DNA of 64,000 nt, taken from positions 124,001 to 188,000 of the forward strand of contig CAMCUD010000003.1 in the NCBI GenBank assembly GCA_945878865.1. The letters run 5' to 3'. The DNA comes from Bifidobacterium breve. GTDB lineage: Bacteria > Actinomycetota > Thermoleophilia > Solirubrobacterales > Solirubrobacteraceae. The translations under genes were made by a program, and so were the position numbers. This document shows positions 16,891 to 25,177 of the stretch, piece by piece. The notes beneath the pieces are model-generated. The model made no database searches. It was not told where the DNA came from and saw only the letters and a program-made list of their open reading frames with translations. Each line of letters begins with the position of its first letter. The first letter of the stretch is position 1.

Positions 16891-17613
16891 ATGCCGAAGC
16901 CCACGCTCGTCCTGGTCCACGGCGCTTGGGCGGATGCGTCCAGCTGGAACGCCGTCGCCACACCGCTGCGTCAGGAGGGCTTCACGGTCCTCGCGCCGCC
17001 GAACCTCCTGCGAGCGACCCCGGTGGACGCGCCCTACATCAGCTCCTTCGTCAGCCAGCGGACGACGGGACCGGTGGTGCTCGTCGGCCATTCGTACGGC
17101 GGCACCGTGATCACGAATGCGGCGACCGACAGCGTCAAGGCGCTCGTCTACACCGACGCGTTCATCCCCGACGAGGGGGAGAGCGTCCTTCAGATCCTGG
17201 GGGGCTCCGGCTCGGCCCTCGACGTCCCCGATCCGACGACCGTCCTCGACGTCGTCGGCTACCCGGGCGCCCCCGAGGGTGACGCCGAGGCGTTTCTCAA
17301 GCCCGACACGGTGCACACCGCGTTCGCGCAGGACCTGCCCGAGGACGATCGCTGGCTGATCGCCGCGGGTCAGCGCCCGATCACCCTCGGCGCGAACGCC
17401 ACGCCGTCCGGCCCACCCGCGTGGAAGTCGCTGCCGAGCTGGGCGGTGATCGGGACCGAGGACCGCGTGATCCCGGCTGCGGTCAAGCGGCAGATGGCCG
17501 AGCGTGCGGGGGCGACGATCACCGAGGTCGCGGGCTCGCACGTGTCGCTCGTCTCGCAGCCCCAGGCGACCATCGATGCGATCCTCGCCGCTGCCGCCGA
17601 AGTGGGGGCCTGA
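16891..17613 (+). CDS. Alpha/beta hydrolase (esterase-like)
   Basis: 240 aa. HGAWADASSW is the oxyanion-hole HG motif, GHSYGG the nucleophile elbow (Ser about 71), with Asp in GTEDRV and His in GSHVS completing the triad. This is the plant-MES/HNL-like subgroup often annotated alpha/beta hydrolase. No signal peptide. It follows the ZIP gene by 63 bases, which contain a T5 run but no convincing hairpin, and probably has its own promoter. Substrate unknown. Confidence 0.88.
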   Translation: MPKPTLVLVHGAWADASSWNAVATPLRQEGFTVLAPPNLLRATPVDAPYISSFVSQRTTGPVVLVGHSYGGTVITNAATDSVKALVYTDAFIPDEGESVLQILGGSGSALDVPDPTTVLDVVGYPGAPEGDAEAFLKPDTVHTAFAQDLPEDDRWLIAAGQRPITLGANATPSGPPAWKSLPSWAVIGTEDRVIPAAVKRQMAERAGATITEVAGSHVSLVSQPQATIDAILAAAAEVGA

Positions 17614-17711
17614 ACCACCCAGCGCCTGGCCACTCCGTCTGGTCGCTGCGGCGCGGCGGCCGGACGGGCTCGGCGTGAGCCTCGACAATCCGCAGCGCAA
17701 GACGACAGACA

Positions 17712-17784
17712 AGCCGGGAAGGGGACTCGAACCCCTGACCTACTGTTTACAAGACAGTTGCTCTACCAGCTGAGCTACCCCGGC
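17712..17784 (-). tRNA. tRNA-Thr (anticodon UGU)
   Basis: On the reverse strand the sequence folds as a cloverleaf: acceptor GCCGGGG pairs with TCCCGGC (one G-U), the D arm holds GCTCAGCTGGTAGAGC, the anticodon arm is ACTGT-CTTGTAA-ACAGT with anticodon TGT, and the T arm has GGTTCGAGTC. The discriminator is U, and CCA is not encoded. It decodes ACA. It sits 30 bases from arsM, at the edge of the arsenic cluster. Confidence 0.97.
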
Positions 17785-17814
17785 GGGCCTCACGCATGCT
17801 AGGGCGAGGCGGCG

Positions 17815-18588
17815 TCAGCCCGCGCGGCGTGCCCGGACGATTGCCGCCCCCGCGTGTTCGTGCACGCGATGGGTCGGCCGGATCTCGACGTCCTCGAAGC
17901 CCGCGGTCGCCAGGGCCTGCCGGAACTCCGCCTCGGTGAGCGCGCCCGCGATGCAGCCGGTGAACGCCGCCATGTCGGCCCGGGTTGCCTCGTCCATGCC
18001 CTCGTCGGCGATGACGTCGGACACGGCGAAGCGCCCGCCGGCGCGCAGCACGCGCGCGGCCTCGTTCAGGACGCGCTGCTTGTCGGCGGCGAGGTTGATG
18101 ACGCAGTTGGAGATGACGACGTCGACGGACGCGTCCTCGAGCGGGATGTCCTCGAGGTAGCCGCGCAGGAACTCGGCGTTCGTGACCCCCTCGCTCGCGG
18201 CGTTCGCGCGTGCGAGCTCGAGCATCTCGTCGGTCATGTCCAGCCCGATGGCGCGGCCGGTGGGGCCGACCCGGCGTGCGCTGATGAGCACGTCGGCGCC
18301 CGCACCCGAACCGAGGTCGAGGACGGTCTCGCCCTCGTGGAGGTCGGCGACCGCCGTCGGGACGCCGCAGCCGAGCGACCCGTTGACCGCGGCGTCGGAA
18401 GCGCCGGCGGTCTCGGCGCCGTCGTAGAGCGCGCCACCGAAGACCTGCTGGGCGTCGGCGTCGGTGAGGACGACCGGGCCGCATCCGCACCCGTCGTTGC
18501 GCTGCTCGGCGATCGCACGGGCGGCCGCGGCGTACTTCTCGCGCACCGTCTCGCGGACAGCGGCGTCTCCGGTGGTCTCAGGCGTCAT
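17815..18588 (-). CDS. arsM: Arsenite S-adenosylmethionine methyltransferase
   Basis: 257 aa. The SAM-binding motif [10 protein letters not shown] lies in the middle, preceded by Cys residues that bind As(III): [16 protein letters not shown], then VISNCVIN and FTGCIAG. This pattern is the ArsM family, which methylates As(III) to mono-, di- and trimethylarsenicals that leave as gases. The ATG overlaps the arsR 3' end by 11 bases, so it is the second gene of an arsR-arsM operon. Confidence 0.94.
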   Translation of the reverse strand: MTPETTGDAAVRETVREKYAAAARAIAEQRNDGCGCGPVVLTDADAQQVFGGALYDGAETAGASDAAVNGSLGCGVPTAVADLHEGETVLDLGSGAGADVLISARRVGPTGRAIGLDMTDEMLELARANAASEGVTNAEFLRGYLEDIPLEDASVDVVISNCVINLAADKQRVLNEAARVLRAGGRFAVSDVIADEGMDEATRADMAAFTGCIAGALTEAEFRQALATAGFEDVEIRPTHRVHEHAGAAIVRARRAG

Positions 18589-18946
18589 GGTCGTCTCCCA
18601 TCCAGGCGGCCAGCGGGCCCAGCGCCCCCGGCACGACGTAGTAGTAGGCCCACAGCCCGCGCCGCTCGGACGCCACGATCCCGGCTTCGCGCAGGCGCTT
18701 GAGGTGGTGGCTGAGCGTGGGCTGCGAGATGTCGAAGAGCGGGACGAGCTCGCAGACGCACACCTCGCCAGCGTGCTTGCGCAGGACGTCGACGAGCTGG
18801 AGGCGGATCGGGTCACCCAGGGCCTTGGCGACGTCCGCGAGGCGGATCGCCTGCTCGCGTTCGACGTCGGGATAGACGACCGGCTCGCAGCAGGGCTGGC
18901 CGTTCGGGCGCTTGGCCTTCGGCGTGAGTTCCAGATCGACGGACAT
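18578..18946 (-). CDS. arsR: ArsR/SmtB arsenic-responsive repressor
   Basis: 122 aa winged-helix repressor. The metal-site helix CVCELVPLFDISQPTLSHHL carries the paired Cys of As(III)-sensing ArsR proteins, and an N-terminal PCCEPV could supply further thiols. DNA-binding helix is ISQPTLSHHLKRL. It is divergent from the phosphoesterase-aquaporin-arsC operon over only 53 bases, so one operator can switch both sides. Confidence 0.95.
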   Translation of the reverse strand: MSVDLELTPKAKRPNGQPCCEPVVYPDVEREQAIRLADVAKALGDPIRLQLVDVLRKHAGEVCVCELVPLFDISQPTLSHHLKRLREAGIVASERRGLWAYYYVVPGALGPLAAWMGDDHDA

Positions 18947-18982
18947 CGATAGACCGTAGCAGTTAGCTTGATGACTGTCGAT
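18945..18982. promoter_or_regulatory. ars divergent promoter with inverted-repeat operator
   Basis: For arsR (reverse strand) TCGACA (18981-18976), 17 bases, and TACGGT (18958-18953) form a good promoter; the -10 ends 6 bases before the ATG, so the mRNA is leaderless. ATCGATAG (18945-18952) and CTGTCGAT (18975-18982) are inverted repeats matching at seven of eight positions that bracket this -10. On the forward strand TAGGTT (18987-18992) could be the -10 for the gene at 19000. The repeat is a candidate ArsR operator. Confidence 0.6.
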
Positions 18983-18999
18983 TGAGTAGGTTTCCGTCT

Positions 19000-19734
19000 A
19001 TGGAACCGAGGGCGCACGATCGCGTCGCGATCTTCAGCGACATCCACGCCAACCTGCCCGCGCTCGACGCGGTGCTCGACGACATCGCCGCGCACGGCAT
19101 CACCGACCTCTACTGCGGCGGGGACCTCGTCGGGTACGGCCCGCATCCCAACGAGGTGTGCGAGCGGATCGCGGCGCTCGAGATCCCCACGATCTACGGC
19201 AACTACGACCACGCGATCGCCCGCGACCTCGACGACTGCGGATGCGCGTACATCACGCCTGAGGACCGCGCGCTCGGGCAGCGCAGCGTGGAGTGGACGC
19301 TGCGGCACACCAGCCGCGCGTCGAAGGACGTCATGCGTGACCTGCCGTTCGACATGCGCTTCACCGTCGGTGGCGCGAAGGTGCACCTCGTCCACGGGTC
19401 GCCGCGCAAGGTCAACGAGTACCTCTTCGAGGACAAGCCGCTGTCGCTGTACGAGCGCCTTGCCGCGGCAGAGGACGCCGACGTGCTCGTCTTCGGCCAC
19501 ACCCACAAGCCGTGGAGCGACGTGCGCGGCGGGATGCTCTTCGCCAACTCCGGGTCGGTCGGCAAACCCAAGGACGGAGATCCGCGCGCCTGCTGGATCG
19601 AGCTGCGCCCCGCCGAGCGGTTCGTCGACGTCGTCGTCCACCGCGTCGACTACGACAGCGAGACCGTCGCCGACGAGGTGCGCGCCGCCGGGCTTCCGGG
19701 AGAGTTCGCCGACAAGCTGGTGCTGGCCCGATGA
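19000..19734 (+). CDS. Calcineurin-like metallophosphoesterase in the ars operon
   Basis: 244 aa with all five blocks of the family: SDIHAN, GGDLVGYG, GNYDHA, HGSPR and GHTHKP, which coordinate two metal ions. It is the YfcE/diadenosine-polyphosphatase-like small type. ATG at 19000 is preferred to an in-frame TTG at 18982. It is first in an operon with an aquaporin and an arsenate reductase, overlapping by ATGA. Its arsenic role is unknown; removing arsenylated or phosphorylated metabolites, or signalling phosphate stress, are possibilities (inference). Confidence 0.9.
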   Translation: MEPRAHDRVAIFSDIHANLPALDAVLDDIAAHGITDLYCGGDLVGYGPHPNEVCERIAALEIPTIYGNYDHAIARDLDDCGCAYITPEDRALGQRSVEWTLRHTSRASKDVMRDLPFDMRFTVGGAKVHLVHGSPRKVNEYLFEDKPLSLYERLAAAEDADVLVFGHTHKPWSDVRGGMLFANSGSVGKPKDGDPRACWIELRPAERFVDVVVHRVDYDSETVADEVRAAGLPGEFADKLVLAR

Positions 19735-20447
19735 CCGCGCCGCTCCCTCGCCGCCTCCTCGCCGAGTTCCTCGGCTCCGCGCTGCTCGCCGCGCTCGTCA
19801 TCGGCTCGGGCATCGCCGCCGCCGAGCTGTCGCCCGGCAACACGGGCCTCCAGCTGCTGGAGAACGCCGCCGCGACCGCCGCGGGACTGTTCGCGATCAT
19901 CCTCATGTTCGGGCCGATCAGCGGCGGGCACTTCAACCCGGTCGTCTCACTCGTCGACGCCGTGTTCGGCGGGATCTCGCCGCGGCACGCCGCCGCCTAC
20001 GTGCCGGTGCAGATCGCCGGCTGCATCGCGGGCGCCGTGCTCGCCAACCTCATGTTCTCGCTGACGGCGATCAGCATCTCCGAGACCGATCGTGCGACCA
20101 GCGGGCACTTCCTGTCGGAGATCGTGGCGACGCTCGGCCTCCTCCTCGTCATCTTCGCGCTCGCGCGCAGCGGCCGCGTGTCGACGGCGCCCGCCGCGGT
20201 CGGCGCCTACATCGGCGCCGCGTACTGGTTCACGAGCTCCACGAGCTTCGCCAACCCGGCAATCACGCTCGGGCGGATGTTCTCCGACACGTTCGCGGGG
20301 ATCGCACCGGCGTCGGCGCCCGCGTTCATCGGCGCGCAGATCGTCGGAGCGGTGGTCGCCATCGGTGCGATCAGGGTGCTCTACCCGGACGTGACGCCCG
20401 AGGAAGCCGCAGAGGTCATCGTCCCGCGGGAGACGGTGACGCGGTGA
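19731..20447 (+). CDS. Aquaporin/MIP channel in the ars operon
   Basis: 238 aa, six membrane helices and two half-helices with HFNPV (N69-P70) and FANPAITLGR (N175-P176-A177). The first NPA has Val in third place. Channels of this kind in ars operons (AqpS type) let As(OH)3 leave down its gradient after reduction by ArsC. The stop overlaps the arsC GTG start, so stoichiometric coupling is likely. There is no ArsB/Acr3 pump in the window, making this the only visible exit route besides methylation. Confidence 0.93.
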   Translation: MTAPLPRRLLAEFLGSALLAALVIGSGIAAAELSPGNTGLQLLENAAATAAGLFAIILMFGPISGGHFNPVVSLVDAVFGGISPRHAAAYVPVQIAGCIAGAVLANLMFSLTAISISETDRATSGHFLSEIVATLGLLLVIFALARSGRVSTAPAAVGAYIGAAYWFTSSTSFANPAITLGRMFSDTFAGIAPASAPAFIGAQIVGAVVAIGAIRVLYPDVTPEEAAEVIVPRETVTR

Positions 20448-20842
20448 GCAACGTCCTCTTCGTCTGCCTCCAGAACGCCGGGCGCTCGCAGATGAGCCAG
20501 GCGCTCTTCGAGCGCGCCGTCGGCGGCCGACACGAGGCGCGCTCGGCCGGGAGCACCCCGGCCGCGCACGTCCATCCGGAGGTCGCCGACGTCATGCTCG
20601 AGCTCGGTATCGACCTGCGCGACCGCACGCCGCGCGCCCTGACCGCCGAGGACGCGCAGTGGGCGGACGTCGTCGTGACGATGGGCTGCGGCGACGCGTG
20701 CCCGTACGTGCCGGGCACGCGCTACATCGACTGGGATCTGGCCGACCCGTCGGGGCAGCCCGTCGACCGCGTCCGCGAGATCCGCGACGAGATCGCCGCG
20801 CGGATCGACGACCTCGTGGCGAGCCTCAGCGCCGAGGCGTGA
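20444..20842 (+). CDS. arsC: Arsenate reductase, LMW-phosphatase type
   Basis: 132 aa from GTG. The phosphatase loop VCLQNAGRSQ carries catalytic Cys8, and MGCGDACPYVPG holds Cys82 and Cys86, the relay thiols of the thioredoxin- or mycothiol-linked class. It reduces arsenate to arsenite. The GTG overlaps the aquaporin stop by three bases; its own last 17 bases overlap the convergent P450 gene. Confidence 0.94.
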   Translation: MSNVLFVCLQNAGRSQMSQALFERAVGGRHEARSAGSTPAAHVHPEVADVMLELGIDLRDRTPRALTAEDAQWADVVVTMGCGDACPYVPGTRYIDWDLADPSGQPVDRVREIRDEIAARIDDLVASLSAEA

Positions 20843-22244
20843 GCGTCAGCGGCAGCCCGTCGGCGGGGTAGGGGCCGGTCGCCATGTCGATGAGCGGCTC
20901 GTAGCCCGGGTCCACCCGCAGGTCGTAGCGCAGCAGCAGCTGGTGCAGCAGCGCCTTGACCTCCATGCCGCCGAAGTGCAGCCCGATGCACTTGTGCACG
21001 TTGCCGCCGAACGGCACCCACGCGTACTGGTGGGACTTGTCCTCGGCGCGCTCGGGGGTGAAGCGCTCAGGGTCGAACGTGTCCGGGTCGTGCCACCACG
21101 GCTCCATCCGCTGGCTGGAGAACAGCCCGAGGCTGATGAGCGTGTTCTTCGGGATGTAGCGGCCGAGGATCTCCGTGTCCTTGATGGCCATGCGCGCGAG
21201 CATCGCGACCGGCGCGTTCATGCGCAGCGTCTCGCGGAACACGAGGTCCATCGACGTGAGCGTGTCGAGGTCGTCGTAGCCGATGGTCTCCTTGCCGAGC
21301 GCCTCGCTTTCGGCGCGCACGCGCTCCTGCCACTCCGGGTGCTGCGCGAGGAAGAAGCACATCATCGCCGCGGTGATCGTGCTCGTGTCGTGCGCGGCCA
21401 TCATCGTGAAGATCATGTGGTTGACGACGTCACGGTCGGTGAACCGCTCGCCGTCCTCGCTCTCGGCGTGGCACAGCACGCTGAAGAGGTCGTCACTCTC
21501 GCTCGCGCGCTTCTCCGGGATCTGGCGCAGGAAGAACTCCTCCATGCGCTTGCGGCTCTGCAGGCCGCGATGCCAGCGTCCGCCGGGCACGTCGGCGCGG
21601 ATGGGCGTGTTGCCGCCGAACACGAGGTTGATGAAGTCGCGGTTGACCTGGTCGGCCTCCGGCCCGAGCTCGCTGCCCATGAAGACCTCGGTGGCGATGT
21701 CGAGCGTGAGCTGCTTGAGCGCGGGATACATGAGAAACTCGCTGCCCGGCTGCCAGGCGTCGATCCCCCGCGTGATCGCCGGGTTCATCATGTCGAGGTA
21801 GGTCACGAGCCGGTCGCGCTTGAACGCCTGCTGCATGATGCGCCGGTGGTGGTGATGCTCCTCGAAGTCCATGAGCATCACGCCGCGCTCGAAGAACGGG
21901 CCGATGAACGTCTCCCAGCCCTCGGCGTTGACGAACGCCTTGTCCTTGTTGGCGAGCACGGTGCCGATCCCCTCAGGGCCGAGCACCGAGACGATCTTCA
22001 GGCTGATGACGTTGGTCCACGAGATCGGGCCGAAGCGCTCGTAGCCGCGGCGGGCCATCGAGAGACCGTCGGCCAGCGCGCCGAGCGTGTGGCCGAGGAG
22101 AGGCAGGCCCGGGTCGCCCATGACCGGCTGCAGGCCGCTGCCGGCCGGCGGGATCGCGAGCGGACGCGCCCCGCGCTCGGGCAGGACGGTGTACACGAGG
22201 TTCGCGGCGGCGTTGCGCGCGCGCAGGGACATGGGTGCGCTCAT
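20826..22244 (-). CDS. Cytochrome P450 (CYP51/CYP120-like)
   Basis: 472 aa. The I-helix is MMAAHDTSTIT (AxxDTS), helix K has ETLR, and the haem loop FGGNVHKCIG holds Cys419. The His cluster EEHHHHRR follows MDFEE, where CYP51-like enzymes have GxxHRRxRR. The family relation is to sterol/retinoid or carotenoid-type hydroxylases rather than the CYP105-like majority of actinobacteria. ATG at 22244 follows GGAGAG closely. It is divergent from a TetR gene 44 bases away, its probable regulator. Confidence 0.93.
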   Translation of the reverse strand: MSAPMSLRARNAAANLVYTVLPERGARPLAIPPAGSGLQPVMGDPGLPLLGHTLGALADGLSMARRGYERFGPISWTNVISLKIVSVLGPEGIGTVLANKDKAFVNAEGWETFIGPFFERGVMLMDFEEHHHHRRIMQQAFKRDRLVTYLDMMNPAITRGIDAWQPGSEFLMYPALKQLTLDIATEVFMGSELGPEADQVNRDFINLVFGGNTPIRADVPGGRWHRGLQSRKRMEEFFLRQIPEKRASESDDLFSVLCHAESEDGERFTDRDVVNHMIFTMMAAHDTSTITAAMMCFFLAQHPEWQERVRAESEALGKETIGYDDLDTLTSMDLVFRETLRMNAPVAMLARMAIKDTEILGRYIPKNTLISLGLFSSQRMEPWWHDPDTFDPERFTPERAEDKSHQYAWVPFGGNVHKCIGLHFGGMEVKALLHQLLLRYDLRVDPGYEPLIDMATGPYPADGLPLTLTPRR

Positions 22245-22273
22245 CTCTCCAGGCTCCTCGGAAGGTATCTGGT

Positions 22274-22283
22274 ACGGTACCGT
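22274..22283. promoter_or_regulatory. Palindromic operator between P450 and TetR
   Basis: ACGGTACCGT is a perfect 10-base palindrome, overlapping GGTAC-G-GTACC (22271-22281). It ends 5 bases before the TetR ATG and lies 29 bases before the P450 ATG. TACCGT inside it could itself be the TetR -10. An operator that occludes both promoters is a natural reading. Confidence 0.5.
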
Positions 22284-22288
22284 GCAAG

Positions 22289-22897
22289 ATGACCCGCCGC
22301 AACTACGGTGGACAGACGGGCAGCGAGCGGATCGCCGCCCGCCGGACGGCGCTGCTCGACGCCGCGTTCGACCTCGTCGGCGAGCACGGATGGGCCCAGC
22401 TGCGCATCGAGGCGATCTGCCGCCAGGCGGGGCTGAACAAGCGCTACTTCTACGAGAGCTTCGACAGCCTCGACACCGCGATGGCGGCGCTCATCGAGCG
22501 CGTCGCCGGCGAGGTGCTCGACGCGACGATCGACGCGATGCCGGAGACCGGCACGGCGGAGGACCACATCGCCGCGGCAGTCCGCACCTCCGTCGAGTTC
22601 ATCACCGATGACCCGCGTCGCGCGCGCGTGCTCTACGAGGCGCCTGCGCCCGGCGGCACTGCCGCCCGGCAGCGCGCCGTCACGACGCGCCAGGCCGTTG
22701 CGGTCGCCGCCGCTCGTGCCCGCACGGTCTTCCCGGCGCCCGACGGGACGGACTTCGCCCTGCCGGCGTCGATGGTCGTCGGTGGCACGAGCCAGGCCGT
22801 CCTGGACTGGCTCGACGGCGCGGTGGACTGCTCGCGCGACGAGCTCATCGACGGGCTCGTCGCGATGTGGCTGGCGATCGGCACCGCCAGCGGCTGA
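22289..22897 (+). CDS. TetR family regulator next to P450
   Basis: 202 aa. The HTH region (AQLRIEAICRQAGLNKRYFYESF) has the RYFYESF variant typical of regulators with a broad ligand pocket. ATG at 22289 is favoured over an upstream in-frame codon at 22235, because the latter would run through the palindromic operator and into the P450 leader. It is presumed to regulate the divergent P450 gene. Confidence 0.9.
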   Translation: MTRRNYGGQTGSERIAARRTALLDAAFDLVGEHGWAQLRIEAICRQAGLNKRYFYESFDSLDTAMAALIERVAGEVLDATIDAMPETGTAEDHIAAAVRTSVEFITDDPRRARVLYEAPAPGGTAARQRAVTTRQAVAVAAARARTVFPAPDGTDFALPASMVVGGTSQAVLDWLDGAVDCSRDELIDGLVAMWLAIGTASG

Positions 22898-22900
22898 GCG

Positions 22901-23446
22901 TCAGTCCTGGTCGGCGACCGCCACGCCCGCGGCGTGCGCGATGTTGCCGTGGCCGTTCGTGCTGACGACGTGCTCGTACTGCGGCAGCTCGGGCTGCTCG
23001 GGCGCGTTGAACCGCCGCTCGAGCTCGCCGAGGACAACGCCGAACAGCAGGTGGCGCCACGTCGCCTGCGCGAACGCCCGCGGATCGCCGGCGAGCTTGG
23101 GCAGCTCGTCGCGGGCCGGATGCGTCCGGTCGGTCAGCGCGACCGCCGGCCAGCTGCCCAGGTGCTCGGCCATCGCGGCCGCCGGGCCCTTCGACCAGGA
23201 CGGCAGCGGCAGGCGCGGCGCCGCGTTGGCGTACAGCGCGCCGAACAGCGCGCCGTTGCCCAGATGCATCGCCAGGCCGACCACGGGCCACGCGCGCCCG
23301 CGCGTGACGAACTTGCCGAGGAGCTCGGTGTCGTCGTACGGAACGCCGAAGACACGGCGGTCGAGCGGCTGCTGGGCCCACCAGACGGCGGCGGCTGCCG
23401 CGCCGGCGAGCGCGCCGCGGGCGGTTCGGGCGAGAGCGACGTCCAT
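22901..23446 (-). CDS. Conserved hypothetical, membrane-associated
   Basis: 181 aa of unknown function. An Ala-rich hydrophobic N-terminus (GALAGAAAAAVWWAQQ), a central amphipathic hydrophobic part (VVGLAMHLGNGALFGALYA) and a charged C-terminus with FGVVLGELERRFN suggest two or three membrane passes. Gly-rich helix spacing recalls small integral proteins seen in actinobacterial genomes. It is divergent from the plsC-gpsA fusion with 45 bases between, and ends 4 bases from the TetR stop. Confidence 0.75.
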   Translation of the reverse strand: MDVALARTARGALAGAAAAAVWWAQQPLDRRVFGVPYDDTELLGKFVTRGRAWPVVGLAMHLGNGALFGALYANAAPRLPLPSWSKGPAAAMAEHLGSWPAVALTDRTHPARDELPKLAGDPRAFAQATWRHLLFGVVLGELERRFNAPEQPELPQYEHVVSTNGHGNIAHAAGVAVADQD

Positions 23447-23491
23447 GACCTGACTGTAACGCCCGGCTCTCCTCGGCGTAGGACCTCCCAC

Positions 23492-25150
23492 ATGGATCGT
23501 TCGAAGCTCCACGCCCGTGTCCGGCACAGCGGCGTGAACCCCCTCGTCTACTGGCCGCTGCGCGCCGTGCTGTACCCGTTCTTCCTCATCTACTTCCGGC
23601 TGCGCTGGAAGGGGTCGAAGCACATCCCCAAGAGCGGGCCGGTCATCATCGCCGCCAACCACCGGTCGTTCCTCGATCCGTTCGTGATCTCGGCGATGTT
23701 CTGGCGCCCGCTGTACTTCGTGGCGAAGAAAGAGCTCTTCGAGCGCAACCGGCTGCAGACGTGGTTCCTGAACTCGCTCGGCGCGTTCCCCGTCGATCGC
23801 GGCGCGAGCGACACCGACGCGATGGGCAGCGCCCGCCACGTGCTCGAACGCGGCGACGCCGTCGTGATCTTCCCCGAGGGCACGCGCATCCGGCCCGGCG
23901 GGCTGGGCAAGCCCAAGCGCGGCGTCGGCCGCCTCGCGCTGGAGACCGGCGCGCCGGTCGTGCCTGTCGCGGTCATCGGCACAGAGAACATCCGCACGAA
24001 GTGGAAGATCCGCCCGCACAAGGTCCGGATGATCGCCGGCAAGCCGCTGACGTTCCCGCAGACCGAGCAACCGACGGCGACGATGGCCGCAGCGGTCGTC
24101 GACCGGGTCTGGCCGTGCGTGCAGCTGCAGTGGGAGTGGCTCGGCGGTGAGCCGCCCGTGCGCCGCGCGGCGATCATCGGCGCCGGCTCGTGGGGGACCG
24201 CGCTGGCCGTGGCCCTCGCGCGCGGCGGGGTCGACGTGCAGCTCGGGGCGCGCACGCCTGAACAGGCGGCCACGATCGCCGAGACCCGTCACAACGACCG
24301 GTACCTGCCGGGCATCCAGCTGCCCGACCGCGTGCAGCCGATGACGGCCAGCCAGCTCGACCTCGAGCGCGCGGACCTCATCTGCCTCGCCGTTCCCTCA
24401 CGCGCGATTCCCGCGACCGTCGCCGCGCACGCCGAGCGCATCCCGGCCGGTGCCGGGGTCCTCGTGCTCAGCAAGGGGCTCGTTCCTCCGCTCGGCGCGC
24501 TGCCGAGCGCCTACGTCGCCGAGCGGGTGAACGCCCGCGCCGTGGCGACGCTCGGCGGCCCGGCGATCGCCTCGGACATGCTCGCCAACGGCGCGGCGGT
24601 TGTGCTGGCGTGCACCGAGCCGTCGTGCGGTGCGGTGATCCGCGACGCGCTGCGCGCCGCGAACCTCCAGGTCACGGTCTCCACGGACGTCACCGGCGTG
24701 GAGCTCGCCGGCGTGGCGAAGAACGCCGCGGTGCTGGCCGCCGCTGCGAGCGTCACGGCCGGGCCGAACGCCGCCGGTGCGGCGGCGGGGAAGGTCTTCG
24801 CCGAGGTCGATCGCTACGCGCGGGCGTGCGGCGCCCAGCCGGAGAGCTTCTCCGGCCTGGCGGGTGCGGGCGACCTCGTCGCCACGGTCGTGGCCGAGTC
24901 GAGCCGCAACCGTCGCGCGGGTGAGCTCCTCGCGCGCGGCGTGCCGGCCGATGCGATCGAGCCGCGCCTCGGCCAGACCCCGGAGAGCCTCGACACCGTG
25001 GCGCTGCTCGCCGACGCGCTGCGCCGCTCCGGCGTGCACGCCCCGACGATCACCGCGCTGGCCGACCTCGTCGGCGGCCGGATGGCGCCCGATCAGTGGG
25101 CGCTGAGCGTCACCTCGCCGAACCCCGACCGCCCGACCGTCGCGGCGTAG
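23492..25150 (+). CDS. plsC-gpsA: Fused lysophosphatidic acid acyltransferase-glycerol-3-phosphate dehydrogenase
   Basis: 552 aa in a single open frame. Residues 1-215 are a complete PlsC: NHRSFLD (H57, D62), FPEGTR (128-132), with a membrane-entering hydrophobic N-terminus. Residues 223-552 are a complete GpsA: NAD motif GAGSWG (230-235), LSKGL, catalytic Lys in GVAKNAA, and AGAGDLVATVVAESSRNR. The linker is only about ten residues. GpsA makes sn-glycerol-3-phosphate and PlsC makes phosphatidic acid, two non-adjacent steps of phospholipid synthesis. An in-frame GTG at 24158 could let GpsA be made separately too. Each domain is near certain; fusion at the protein level is what the sequence predicts. 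Confidence 0.93.
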   Translation: MDRSKLHARVRHSGVNPLVYWPLRAVLYPFFLIYFRLRWKGSKHIPKSGPVIIAANHRSFLDPFVISAMFWRPLYFVAKKELFERNRLQTWFLNSLGAFPVDRGASDTDAMGSARHVLERGDAVVIFPEGTRIRPGGLGKPKRGVGRLALETGAPVVPVAVIGTENIRTKWKIRPHKVRMIAGKPLTFPQTEQPTATMAAAVVDRVWPCVQLQWEWLGGEPPVRRAAIIGAGSWGTALAVALARGGVDVQLGARTPEQAATIAETRHNDRYLPGIQLPDRVQPMTASQLDLERADLICLAVPSRAIPATVAAHAERIPAGAGVLVLSKGLVPPLGALPSAYVAERVNARAVATLGGPAIASDMLANGAAVVLACTEPSCGAVIRDALRAANLQVTVSTDVTGVELAGVAKNAAVLAAAASVTAGPNAAGAAAGKVFAEVDRYARACGAQPESFSGLAGAGDLVATVVAESSRNRRAGELLARGVPADAIEPRLGQTPESLDTVALLADALRRSGVHAPTITALADLVGGRMAPDQWALSVTSPNPDRPTVAA

Positions 25151-25177
25151 CGAGCCGACCGGAGTACGCTGGCATGC

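Noticed and set aside
18982-18999. Upstream TTG start for the ars phosphoesterase
   Set aside because: It would put residues before the SDIHAN core that look like promoter DNA (TAGGTT), and ATG at 19000 fits a leaderless start.
17785-22300. Prophage or integrative element at tRNA-Thr
   Set aside because: No integrase, no repeated tRNA tail seen, and even base composition across the ars genes.
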